A program made the translations under genes and the position numbers. From Halichondria panicea (Eukaryota; Porifera; Demospongiae; Suberitida; Halichondriidae): DNA of 64,000 bases. The DNA is taken from the NCBI RefSeq assembly GCF_963675165.1, contig NC_087377.1, positions 17,691,018 through 17,755,017 on the forward strand, in the 5' to 3' direction. Under the pieces are notes generated by a model that did no database searches, was not told the DNA's origin, and was given only the letters and a program-made list of their open reading frames with translations. The number at the start of each line of letters is the position of its first letter. The stretch's first letter is position 1. Below, one piece after another: positions 23,804 to 33,100 of this stretch.

Positions 23804-26800
23804 CATGTGCAACAACCCTTAATGGCATAATTATCCTGCAGAAAACTCTAATTCACTCATTCAACTGCCTGAACTATCAACTGACGACGAAAACTTGAGT
23901 GATGTTTGGGATGGAGCTGTATTACGTGAGGGAGTAATTTCAGGTAAATTCTCTGGTGGGGATCGTCTTGCCCTTTCGATGTCTACTGATGGTGTCCCTA
24001 TCTTTAAGTCGTCAACTGTCAGTATGTGGCCAGTGTTCTTGGTGATCCTTAACCTCCCAGCTATAATTAGAACAAATGCTGAAAATGTGATATTGTCAGC
24101 AATTTGGATAGGTCCCTCAAAGCCGAACATGAAACGCCTCTTACAACCCCTAGCAAGTCAAATTGATAAACTTCGCGTTTTTGTAAATACTTTTCAAGGA
24201 CCTACACGTTTTAAAGCATCAGTTGTGTTGGCAATATTTGATTTACCTGCAAAAGCTGCAGCTTTGTGTGCCAAACAGTTTAATGGCCAGTATGGCTGCT
24301 CTGTTTGTCTCCATCCAGGCAAAAGAATGCCGAATAAAACACTCATATACCCGCCGGATACAGTTTACCCTCTGAGATCGCACACTGAAGTCGTTAGTAA
24401 TGCTACAGAAGCTGAAGCTGGTCAGCAACCAGTCAATGGCATTTTGGGGATATCTCCGCTCACATCTATGATCAACTTAGTCGATTCTGTACCTGTTGAC
24501 TACATGCATGCAGTTTTGGAAGGCGTAACACGGTGGCTGACTAAGTCTTGGTTTAATTCTGCTAACCACGAAGAACCATACTACCTTGGACGTAAGAGTG
24601 CTGACATAGACAATGAACTTCTAAAACAAACTCCCCCTCATGAATTCAGTCGCCCCCCCAGGTCTATTCAGAAACATCTTGCGTACTGGAAAGCGTCAGA
24701 ACTACGCACATGGCTTTTGTATTACTCTCTACCTCTGCTCATTGACTACCTGCCATCACTTTTCTGGCACCACTATGGACTGTTGGTGTGTGCGATTCAC
24801 ATTATGTTGGGGGGTAGGATAACACAAGATGAAGTCAATTGTGCTGAGCAAATGCTCATAGATTTTTGTGTCTTACTTCCAGAACTATATGGTGACAGAA
24901 GCTGCACAGCCAATGCACATCAGATACTACATCTTGCAAAGTATGTTCGTCTTTGGGGGCCTCTTTGGACGCATTCCTTATTTGGTTTTGAAAATAAGAA
25001 TGGACACTTAAAGCATCTATTTCATGGCAAGTCACAGATCGCTAATCAGCTTCTTTTCAATGTTGATGTGAGTTACACACTACAATTAACTTCTGTTTGC
25101 AATCCACAGAGAAAAAATATGACTAAACTGAGTGAAAACACATACATTGTTGGAAGACTAGTAGCTTCAAAGCTAACTTCAGAACAATCATTGGTATTAT
25201 GCCGCACTGGTACCGTACAAGTATTCTTCAGGCTCTTTAAAAATGGTGTAATCTTTCATTGCCGTAAGTACTCACGTGCTTTAACAGGAAAACGAAGAAA
25301 TACGCACTGTTGTTTCGTTTCTAATGGAGCTGAAGAATTTGGTGAGATTGAACTGTTTATATATGGAACTGAACCTTGTGCCTTAATAAGAAAAAACATA
25401 CCATTTTCATCAACACTACTACACATGACTGGTAATCCTTCACGAGCGATACTTTCCACGTACATGCAGGCGGACTTACTTAACAATTATATTGTACCAG
25501 TTGACGTATCCACTTCTCACTCCCTTGAAGTAGTCTCTTTGAGTAACATTTTGTCTAAAGCTGTTTTTGTCAATGCCTTCAATAGATCGTACTGTGTTAA
25601 GCAACCAAATACACTTGAAAGACACTAACTTGTGTACCTATCTAAATCAACTGTTTATAATTATATAGTTTTTTTTATAATTATTATGTTGTTGAACTTG
25701 TGTTAAAATCAGCCTTGCCTAAACACTTAACCCTACGTTACACGCATGTAACCTTACATTACACGCTTGTCATATTCATAATAAGAGCCTTGCCTGAACA
25801 CTAGAAGAACCTTACATTACACACATGTCGTATCCATGAAAGGAATTAACAAGAATCATAATAAGAACCTTGCCTGAACACTTGAAGTAACCTTACATTA
25901 CACACATGTCATATCCATGAAAGAAGTTGACAAGAATCATAATAAGAACCTTGCCTGAACACTTAAAGTAACCTTACATTACACACATGTCATATCCATG
26001 AAAGAAGTTGACAAGAATCATAATAAGAACCTTGCCTGAACACTTGAAGTAACCTTACATTACACACATGTCATATCCATGAAAGAAGTTGACAAGAATC
26101 ATAATAAGAACCTTGCCTGAGCACCCTTACGTTACACACTTGTCATATCCATGAAAGGAATTAACAAGGATCATGTTAAGAGTCTTGCCTGAACCCTTGA
26201 CGTAACCTTACGTTACATACTTGTCATATCCATGAAAGGAATTGACAAGAATAGTGTTAAGAGTCTTGCTTGAACACTTGAAGCAAACTTGCTTGAGTGC
26301 ACTTGCAACAAGCTTGTATGGAATTGGCAAGAATCATGACATGATTCTTATCATGTGACTTCTTAACAAGATACCTTGTTGCTTCTTGTCGATACATGCA
26401 TGAACCATGTAAGACCTTACAAGTCATTTTTAATAGGGTGTGGAGTGTGTGTGAGGGGTATAGTGTGTGTGTGTGTGTGTGGAGTGTGTGGGGGTATAGT
26501 GTGTGTGTGTGTGGAGTGTGTGTGAGGGGTATAGTGTGTGTGTGGAGTGTGTGTGAGGAGTATAGTGTGTGTGTGGAGTGTGTGTGAGAGGTATAGTGTG
26601 TGTGTGGAGTGTGTGTGAGGGGTATAGTGTGTGTGTGTGGAGTGTGTGGGGGTATAGTGTGTGTGTGTGGAGTGTGTGTGTGGAGTGTGTGTGAGGGGTA
26701 TAGTGTGTGTGTGTGGAGTGTGTGGGGGTATAGTGTGTGTGTGTGTGGAGTGTGTGTGAGGGGTATAGTGTGTGTGTGGAGTGTGTGTGAGGGGTGTAGT

Positions 26801-27523
26801 GTGTGTGTGTGGAGTGTGTGGGGGTATAGTGTGTGTGTGGAGTGTGTGTGAGGGGTATAGTGTGTGTGTGGAGTGTGTGGGGGTATAGTGTGTGTGTGGA
26901 GTGTGTATGGGGGGTATAGTGTGTGTGTGTGGAGTGTGTGTGGGGGGTATAGTGTGTGTGTGGAGTGTGTGTGGGGGGTATAGTGTGTGTGTGTGGAGTG
27001 TGTGTGGGGGGTATAGTGTGTGTGTGGAGGGTATAGTGTGTGTGTGTGGAGTGTGTGTGAGGGGTATAGTGTGTGTGTGTGGAGTGTGTGGGGGGTATAG
27101 TGTGTGTGTGGAGTGTGTGTGAGGGGTATAGTGTGTGTGTGGAGTGTGTGTGGGGGGTATAGTGTGTGTGTGGTGTGTGTGAGGGGTATAGTGTGTGTGT
27201 GGAGTGTGTGTGAGGGGTATAGTGTGTGTGTGTGTGGAGTGTGTGTGAGGGGTATAGTGTGTGTGTGGAGTGTGTGTGGGGGTATAGTGTGTGTGTGGAG
27301 TGTGTGTGAGGGGTATAGTGTGTGTGTGTGTGGAGTGTGTGGGGGTATAGTGTGTGTGTGTGTGGAGTGTGTGTGAGGGGTATAGTGTGTGTGTGGAGTG
27401 TGTGTGGGGGGTATAGTGTGTGTGTGGAGTGTGTGTGAGGGGTATAGTGTGTGTGTATGTGGAGTGTGTGTGAGGGGTATAGTGTGTGTGTGGAGTGTGT
27501 GTGGGGGGTATAGTGTGTGTGTG

Positions 27524-27580
<57 letters not shown>

Positions 27581-28065
27581 TGTGTACTGTGAAATCGAAT
27601 ATGTACAACGTATAGCTAGCACTCACCAGAGCTAGACTCCTTGCTCCATTGTCCCCCAGAGGGTTGCCCACAGGCAGAGAGTGGCTATCAGTAGAGCTAG
27701 TACCCTGCACATATAAACATGTGTGTGTATGTGTTATTCTGCAGAAAAAAGGGGTGGGGCTGGTCAGCTAGCTACTTTTGTTACTAGCTAACTTAACTCA
27801 CCAATTCCAGCTTTCTAATGCGAGCAGGTACCACTCTATTATCACACAGGGACCTGCACACACTGTGTATACCGCTGGAGGTCAGGTTGCAGCCTCCCAG
27901 CCGTAGTCTCCGCAGAACGTGGTTGCCGACTAGGGCCTTTGCCAATTGCTTCGCCGCATCATCCCCCAGGCCGCTGTGCTCGTAGTTTAGGGCTGTAAGA
28001 GTGGGGTCGTTGCTATGCAGCCTTTCCATGTCTTCCAGTAGCTGCTTGGACCCATAGGCACCCAT
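12972..28065 (-). CDS. Leucine-rich-repeat pseudophosphatase (LRR-PTP fusion)
   Basis: Eighteen exons keep one open frame of 1042 residues: 27802-28065, 27627-27704, 19985-20272, 19554-19749, 19079-19342, 18585-18778, 17947-18063, 17533-17696, 17034-17200, 16821-16867, 16462-16635, 15855-16001, 15141-15367, 14434-14642, 13928-14151, 13606-13743, 13118-13291, 12972-13028. Residues 1 to about 485 are ribonuclease-inhibitor-type LRRs (LRRLRLGGCNLTSSG, LDLGHNSISDLGV, LGLADNRIGDSGA). A Ser/Pro/basic linker follows (to about 690), then a PTP fold: SKNR, GSDYINAS, YIVTQ, DTVGDMWRMVWEQ, YHYTAWPQNSAP, VVSAMGGGRSG, RPGLVETAHQY. The signature cysteine is Ser and the WPD aspartate is Gln, so catalysis should be absent. 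No signal peptide or membrane helix: probably a cytosolic scaffold. Intron 2 holds the CACTA element. Confidence 0.8.
13890..13901 (-). other. Possible 12-nt microexon or decoy acceptor
   Basis: A 28-bp block at 13726-13753, spanning the acceptor and first bases of the PTP-loop exon, is repeated exactly at 13884-13911 inside the preceding intron. The copy is followed by a GTGAGT donor, so it could be spliced as a 12-nt in-frame exon encoding PVLV. It may equally be a harmless duplication. Confidence 0.35.
15419..15840. repeat. Dispersed repeat family C, inverted pair
   Basis: Copies of a segment with CCATAACTTTAGTACCGTTG, GATTTTCTGAAAGCTTAGA and GACCTTTCAAATG blocks, in direct (15420-15510, 15745-15830) and inverted (15600-15715) orientation, filling the intron 15368-15854. 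Further copies lie near 5100-5165, 13380-13470 and 16310-16390. Non-coding; presumed old mobile repeat. Confidence 0.7.
17697..17880. repeat. TG microsatellite in intron
   Basis: GT runs around 17741-17792 flanked by direct repeats of GTTAACAAGTGGTAGTGTGT-like sequence, inside the LRR-PTP gene intron 17697-17946. Confidence 0.75.
18107..18300. repeat. Family B palindromic repeat copy
   Basis: Near-complete copy with CCGTATAGCGGGTATATT at the left and central GCATGCATGCTGCAGAAAGG. It lies in the LRR-PTP gene intron 18064-18584. Confidence 0.7.
18427..18561. repeat. Hairpin element, family D, copy 1
   Basis: Two arms of about 42 bp that are inverted complements, starting GTTAGACACTGTTTTG and reaching GATTTAGAAGCCC, surround a short centre with CCCTCGCTACGCTTTGG. 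It lies in the same intron. Copy 2 of the same design is at 49471-49607. Read as a MITE. Confidence 0.8.
20281..20851. repeat. TG minisatellite, left half
   Basis: About 20 tandem units based on GTGTGTGTGGAGTGTGTGTG plus AGGGGTATA, in intron 2 of the LRR-PTP gene. The same unit continues at 26439, so the array was split by the transposon insertion. Confidence 0.9.
21164..22440 (-). CDS. Transposon-borne BEN-domain-like protein
   Basis: Five exons join in frame: 22233-22440, 21991-22161, 21690-21928, 21493-21639, 21164-21436 (345 residues). The N-terminus is Ser-rich. A lysine/arginine-rich central part (KGKQPQKGRRGPRQR) looks nuclear. A short leucine-heptad stretch (ENTLAELVTLLKAS) suggests a coiled coil. 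The C-terminal roughly 90 residues (RLPARDAYAFALLLMDAIF, LDEEKVKHMMRLVEKRF) match the helix pattern of a BEN domain, which binds DNA or protein partners in chromatin factors. It is divergent from the transposase and shares its promoter. A role in binding the element's own repeats or in silencing is inferred, not shown. Confidence 0.6.
22441..22579. promoter_or_regulatory. Bidirectional promoter of the CACTA-like element
   Basis: 139-bp spacer between the two divergent start codons. It carries a direct repeat of 25 bp with two mismatches (22475-22499 and 22525-22549; core ACGTGTGCGTTCT and TGCACA) and CACGTG palindromes. These are candidate binding sites for an element-encoded or host factor. 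Confidence 0.5.
22580..25628 (+). CDS. Tnp2-type (CACTA/EnSpm-like) transposase
   Basis: Exons 22580-22694, 22800-23402 and 23842-25628 join in frame to 834 residues. The N-terminus is short and basic. Exon 2 contains a Ser/Pro tandem repeat (STPTSSPAL units) followed by a Cys-rich CMTCDANKEECTC motif, perhaps a metal-binding finger. Exon 3 has the conserved animal Tnp2-family blocks: VPIFKSSTVSMWPVFLVI, FNGQYGCSVCLHPG, DSVPVDYMHAVLEGVTR, ANAHQILHLAKYVRLWGPLW and FGFENKNGHLK. It should catalyse cut-and-paste transposition of the surrounding element. No stop or frameshift seen, so it may be active. Intron 2 is almost entirely a TG/CA microsatellite. Confidence 0.75.
23403..23820. repeat. TG microsatellite forming transposase intron 2
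   Basis: About 400 bp of GT-rich repeats with GTGCGT, GTATGCGTGT and GAGTTTGTGTGTAGTGTG interruptions, between donor GTAAGT at 23403 and acceptor at 23841. Confidence 0.85.
25700..26300. repeat. Subterminal tandem repeats of the CACTA-like element
   Basis: About seven units of roughly 80 bp. Recognisable parts are CCTTGCCTGAACACTTGAAG, CCTTACATTACACACATGTC and CATGAAAGAAGTTGACAAG. The element's other end (20880-21060) has only scattered related words. Confidence 0.85.
26439..27592. repeat. TG minisatellite, right half
   Basis: About 1.15 kb of the same GTGTGGAGTGTGTGTGAGGGG-type units as at 20281-20851, ending in a pure GT run just before the exon at 27627. Long His/Thr- or Cys/Val-rich frames here are artefacts of the repeat. 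Confidence 0.9.
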
Positions 28066-28515
28066 ATCTATACTGTTGGCTTTTTAGCTTTTATAATTAG
28101 GCCAGTGTTGTTTCAACCCGCGGCTTGACCCCGAACGAAAACAGTACTCCAGAAACAAGGTGACGTCATTGATCATGATCATTATTAGACGCCCTCGATA
28201 TTAATACCATTATAATAATAATTTTTTGCTATTAATTTTAATTCTCATAGACAACACAAAATTTAATTTGAATTTATACATTATTTTACACAACAAAAGA
28301 ATCTATTTCTAATAAATGTGTGTAAATGAAAAATAATAGTGAAAATAGATAGTTCGAGGAGCAGCTTGCATTAAAAACATTATGCACTATAAAGAGTATT
28401 CAAGAAAAACTAGAATCTATAATATAATATTATTTTATATTATACTCGAGAAATTTTTTTCCCGGGTAATGAGAAGATAACATTTGCCTATAGAGAGAGT
28501 TGCTCATGATTCTGT
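28066..28515. other. Spacer between receptor A and the LRR-PTP gene
   Basis: 450 bp between the receptor A stop and the LRR-PTP start, both on the minus strand. AT-rich with several AATAAT/ATTTTA strings. It should hold the receptor A polyadenylation site and the LRR-PTP promoter. No clear motif could be singled out. Confidence 0.5.
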
Positions 28516-29500
28516 TCACACAAACTGTGCATCTTCTGATAGGAAATCGTCGGGGCTAGGTCTGTAGTCACCGTTGTCCTGTGGGGAGGGTGTGTGCAGT
28601 GTGTGGGCGGGTGGTGAGGGTGTGAGAGGAGGTGTGTGCAGTGTGGGAGTGATATACAGCTATGGTGTTAGAATACAAAATAGGGCTGGGGAAATATTAA
28701 TCACGTAGTAATACTATTTTAAAGGTTTCCCCCTCTGTAACATCTGAACATGAAAATGAATCACTGCGTGTTTTCTATCATACAAATTCCTGTGAACACA
28801 TAACTACAAGCGTAGGGGAATGCCTCCAGCTATTTACACAGGGAAGCCAATCACATTTCAGCATCATTACACAGATTTCAACACTTCAGGCGTACATGGA
28901 ATTCCAAAGTTTGCCTAAGATGGTATACATACGAACAGAACATGAAAATCACTGTGTGTGTTCTATTAATGCTGTGTACACATGACTTCATGTTTAGCCT
29001 CTAGCTAATTACATGTGGCATACAGAGAACTTCATCATCATTATTCACAGGTTTCACAACGACCCACTTCAAGCGGATGGAATTCCAGACGTTGCCTATG
29101 ATCTAAGTCCACTATTGACAGTGACACATACCAGTGTTGACCAGATAATACTAGCCCCCCCTCTCCCATTACACTGTACCACACACAGACACACAAGCAG
29201 ACAACTCCCACTGTGTGAATATCATTGCTCAATTGGGTGTAACAGACCGTGAATGTCGCTAATTCACTTGGTGGAGACGCAACACAAACATTAGCACCTA
29301 CTCGTCCTACACACAGGGGGCACATAACACACACACGCCCACACACACTCACACAGGGGGCACATAACACACACGCCCACACAGCCACACAGTACGTAAA
29401 ACAAGGCCTCAAAGCCTTAGAACTTCTGTTGTAAGCATACTTAAGCATCTAAGAAGTGAGTATTCAGTCCATTAATTTTTTATTTGAGCTCTCTCACCCA

Positions 29501-29554
<54 letters not shown>

Positions 29555-30096
29555 CACACACACACACACTTACTCGTCTGTAAGCAGGAGCACCCACAAA
29601 AGAGTCAGTGTCCGGAGGAGGCACTTTCATCATCTCAATGTCATCTCCTCCGAGTGGAGCTGGGGGTCAAAATAATAATAATAAATTATGGGTATGACTT
29701 GATCAGGTTACAACTTCAACTATCATGTAGCTAGCTGTGGGAAGCATTGAAAAGAATTATAATTTGTGTATATAAGTATTAAGTTGTGTGTAGGGTGGTC
29801 CCAGAGTTGTATAACTTACATAGACTAAATTATATCGAAATTAATGTAGAACTACATGTAAGAAATCGATTATTATGAGTCAGAGTATACAGTAACTATT
29901 CTTTCTTAGAAATAGTAAAATTAATACTAGGGAAAGTTTACATGTGGACTAGGGGACTAAGTTTTGTCAATTAGTCCGAGTATACAGAACTTATTTTAAT
30001 GGGAGACATTGCAAATGCACACTCACTGTTGTCTAAACAAACGCTTTAAAGGTTGTATAATTCCTGGCATACAATATACGTGGTCACCAAACTTAG

Positions 30097-30152
<56 letters not shown>

Positions 30153-33100
30153 ACCCACACACCCACACACACCCACACACACGTACCTCCGTGTGGGTAG
30201 TTGGGGGTGGGCTTATACATGGGAGGAGCAGCAGGTCGAAGTGCAGGCAGACTCTCATACTCCGGGCTAAATGCCTCGGGTTGTGCCACATCTTCCTCAT
30301 CACTGTCTCTGTCAACATTGCCACGTGGATCAGCACTATAGTCAGTGTATGATCTATACAGAGAAGGGGGGACGGATTACAATAATAATCGTAGTTTTCT
30401 CAAAACAAAACAGACTACAGTACTGCTACTATAATTATATCGGGTTTCGAATGCGACGTTCTTTTCGATTGCAATTTTTTTAAATCGCAATCGAAAGACA
30501 TGCAAAGAGTATATAAAATATGTACTCACTTTCCCCCTGAGACATTGTAGGGCGCCAGATCAACTGATTTGGAGCTCCTGGCACACATGTAAACGCACAC
30601 CAGGAGGAGAATGATCAATACAATCACTAAGATGAAACCAGCACCCCCGGCTGCTATACCGATGATCTCCGCCAGAGATAAGCCAGCTTCTACAGTGAGT
30701 ATACATAAACTATAGTAAGTCATTTTGTACATGCTATAATGGAGTACATAGAAGAAGTACCAATAACCAAAATTTGAATTGGCTAATTCGTAAGCTACCA
30801 ACATTTGAAGTATTGTATAGCGCGAAATTTTCGAGGTACTTATCCTCTGAAAGCATTCCGTTGAATAAATTTCGTGGGTTGAATGTGCTTATTGGAAACA
30901 CTCTCAGGCCACGCCTTCAGTTAAGCTAATTTTCGTGTAGGACTGCTAACCCACGAAAACAACAAAAATAAAAAATTTCGCAGCATACTTCATAACGTAC
31001 CTGGGCCTGCATTGACCTCCACACTGATATCCCTGGTAACTGTTCCGGCTGGATTAGTCCCCACACAAGTGTATGTACCAGCATTGTCTGACGTGGCACT
31101 GTCGATAGTTACTCGAGACAGAAACAGGTTGCCAGAAGGTGTAACAATACTGATACCCTCTCCTGAAGAGAGCATACTGCCACCTTTAAGCCACGTAATT
31201 GTCGGTGTGGGGATGCCCATGATCTCACAATCCACCTCCAGTTCAGCGCCTTCTATTGTGTTTGGTGATGAACTAAAGTTTGTGACGAACGGCTCGGCTG
31301 TAGAGGAGGGGGGGGGGAGGTAAATATGTGTGTGGGTGTGTGTGTGTGTGTGTGTGTGTGTGCATGTTTGTGTGTGCGTTTGTGTGTGTGTGCATGTGTG
31401 TGCATGTGTGTGTGTTCCCTATACATTGACTTACTGCAAAATACAAATGGCTCCTCGGCAAATTCCATAGATTCACTTGAACGTTCACATATGTATATTC
31501 CAGCATCTTCCGTTACAATATCAGACAGTTGTATCTGAAGGAAAAGAATGGGTAGGTGTAATTAACATCTGGATTTCAACCAATCACAGAACTTGTATCT
31601 AAGCACACCATTGGAAAGGTAATTCTGAGAGCTATTGAATGCATCAATTAGTTTTGAAATTGGACAAACTGAACACAAATTATGAGCTCTCAAAGATAGC
31701 TACCAAAACAACCGAAAAAAAAAAACTCACTTGGTCGGCAAAGGTTTGTGAGACTCTTAGGAAGTTCCCCTCTCCTGGAGTGATGATGTTGCGCCCCATT
31801 AGAAATTTTACTTCAGGCCGTGGGAAGCCATTGGTTTGGCAAGTCATGGTGACAGTGCTGGCGTTGAGTAAACACATGGGAGCAGGGTTATCAATAACTG
31901 ACAAGCTCAATGAAGAAATTGGATCGCTAGTGGGAACTGGAGGGGAAGAATGAACCATAATTATAAAGATGAGGTTGTTCACACTAGTTTTTATCTTAAT
32001 AATTATTGTATCTGTATTATACCTGGTACAGTAATGTACAGGTCTGGAAGAACCCCGCTTCCAGCAAGATTGCTAAAGGTAGCAGAATAATTTCCTGATG
32101 TTTCGATGGTCAGATTAGTCACAGTCAACATAAACGTGAAGGGAGATGCCGCATTAACATCACTGCAAGGGTTAGTGATAGTGTACTGGTCTCCGCTAGC
32201 AATGTTCGAGTCCTTGAAGGACCACTGTACACTCGGGCATGGGTCAGCCTCCACAGACACAGGTACTGTGATCATGGTCCCAAAATCACCCACAAAGAGA
32301 GTACCAACTTGTCTGTCTCTCACTGCTCCAATGGCAGTCTCATTGAAAGCCAGGGCAATGGGTGCAGCTGTGTAATGAAACAAACTGATATTGAATAAAT
32401 AATAATGTGAATTTTAACAGAATAATGCATGTACATGTACACAGCAAATATAAACTGACATGTACATCACAAGCAAACGTAAGTAGTGGTATATGTTACC
32501 TGGAGCTCTGACCTCCAACAACCAGGCAGCATTGTCTTCAGACACTGTATTACTGACAAAGCACTGGTACACTCCAGAGTGACTGACTTGAGGGTTTGCA
32601 ATAGTCAGCATAGTGTCGTCAAAGACAATTCCAACGAATGAAGAGTCAATTACATCTCCATTGAAGTACCACACTGTTGAGGTTGCAGGGTAGCCAGTGT
32701 TGGCACAGGAGAAGGTAGTAGCAGGGCCTCGTCCTACAATCACTTCACGTGTGTTTGAGGGATCCACTGTTATCACGGCTTTCCCTGTGTGTGTGTATGT
32801 ATGTGTGTGTGTGTGTGGGTGTGGGTGTGGGTGTGGGTGTGTGTGTGTGACAACTCACGTTGCACTGTGACTGTTCCACTACTGATACTAGTGACTTGGC
32901 CTTCTCTGCATTCCAGAGTGACTACAGCTGGAGGAGCAGGTAAGTTATGGATCGTACCCACTGCTGCGTTAGAAACAGCGCTGGAACCATCACTATTAGA
33001 GAAAGCACAAACACGATTTAGTATCCCTCGTGAAGCAACATAGCTGAACTCAAAGTCCTCGTCCTCTCCCTTTGCAGAAAAAGCTGTGAGATCTCCTATT

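Larger units (their letters stand above)
20852..26438. mobile_element. CACTA/EnSpm-like DNA transposon
   Basis: 5587-bp element. Its ends are short inverted repeats (CCCTATTA at left, TAATAGGG at right). Both ends carry many copies of CAAGAATCAT-like words, the subterminal repeat pattern typical of CACTA elements. It carries two divergent multi-exon genes with all frames open: a Tnp2-type transposase and a BEN-domain protein. The flanks are both TG minisatellite, so the short target duplication (TG is compatible) cannot be proven. The terminal CCCTATT differs from classical CACTA/G ends. It looks recent because both genes are open. Confidence 0.75.
27720..30500. repeat. Segmental duplication, copy 1
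   Basis: This block (LRR-PTP exon 1, its upstream spacer, and the last three exons of receptor A with their introns) recurs in the same orientation at 61260-64000. The exons match almost base for base. Introns differ by indels, mostly in CA runs. Confidence 0.9.

Noticed and set aside
25860-26110. CRISPR-like regular spacing
   Set aside because: The units are contiguous tandem repeats without unique spacers and belong to the transposon end in an animal-type genome.
29041-29448. 135-residue minus-strand frame in a receptor A intron
   Set aside because: It runs through a dispersed segment and CA-rich DNA, is only partly kept in copy C (62645-62968), and contains Cys/Val repeats typical of microsatellite translation.
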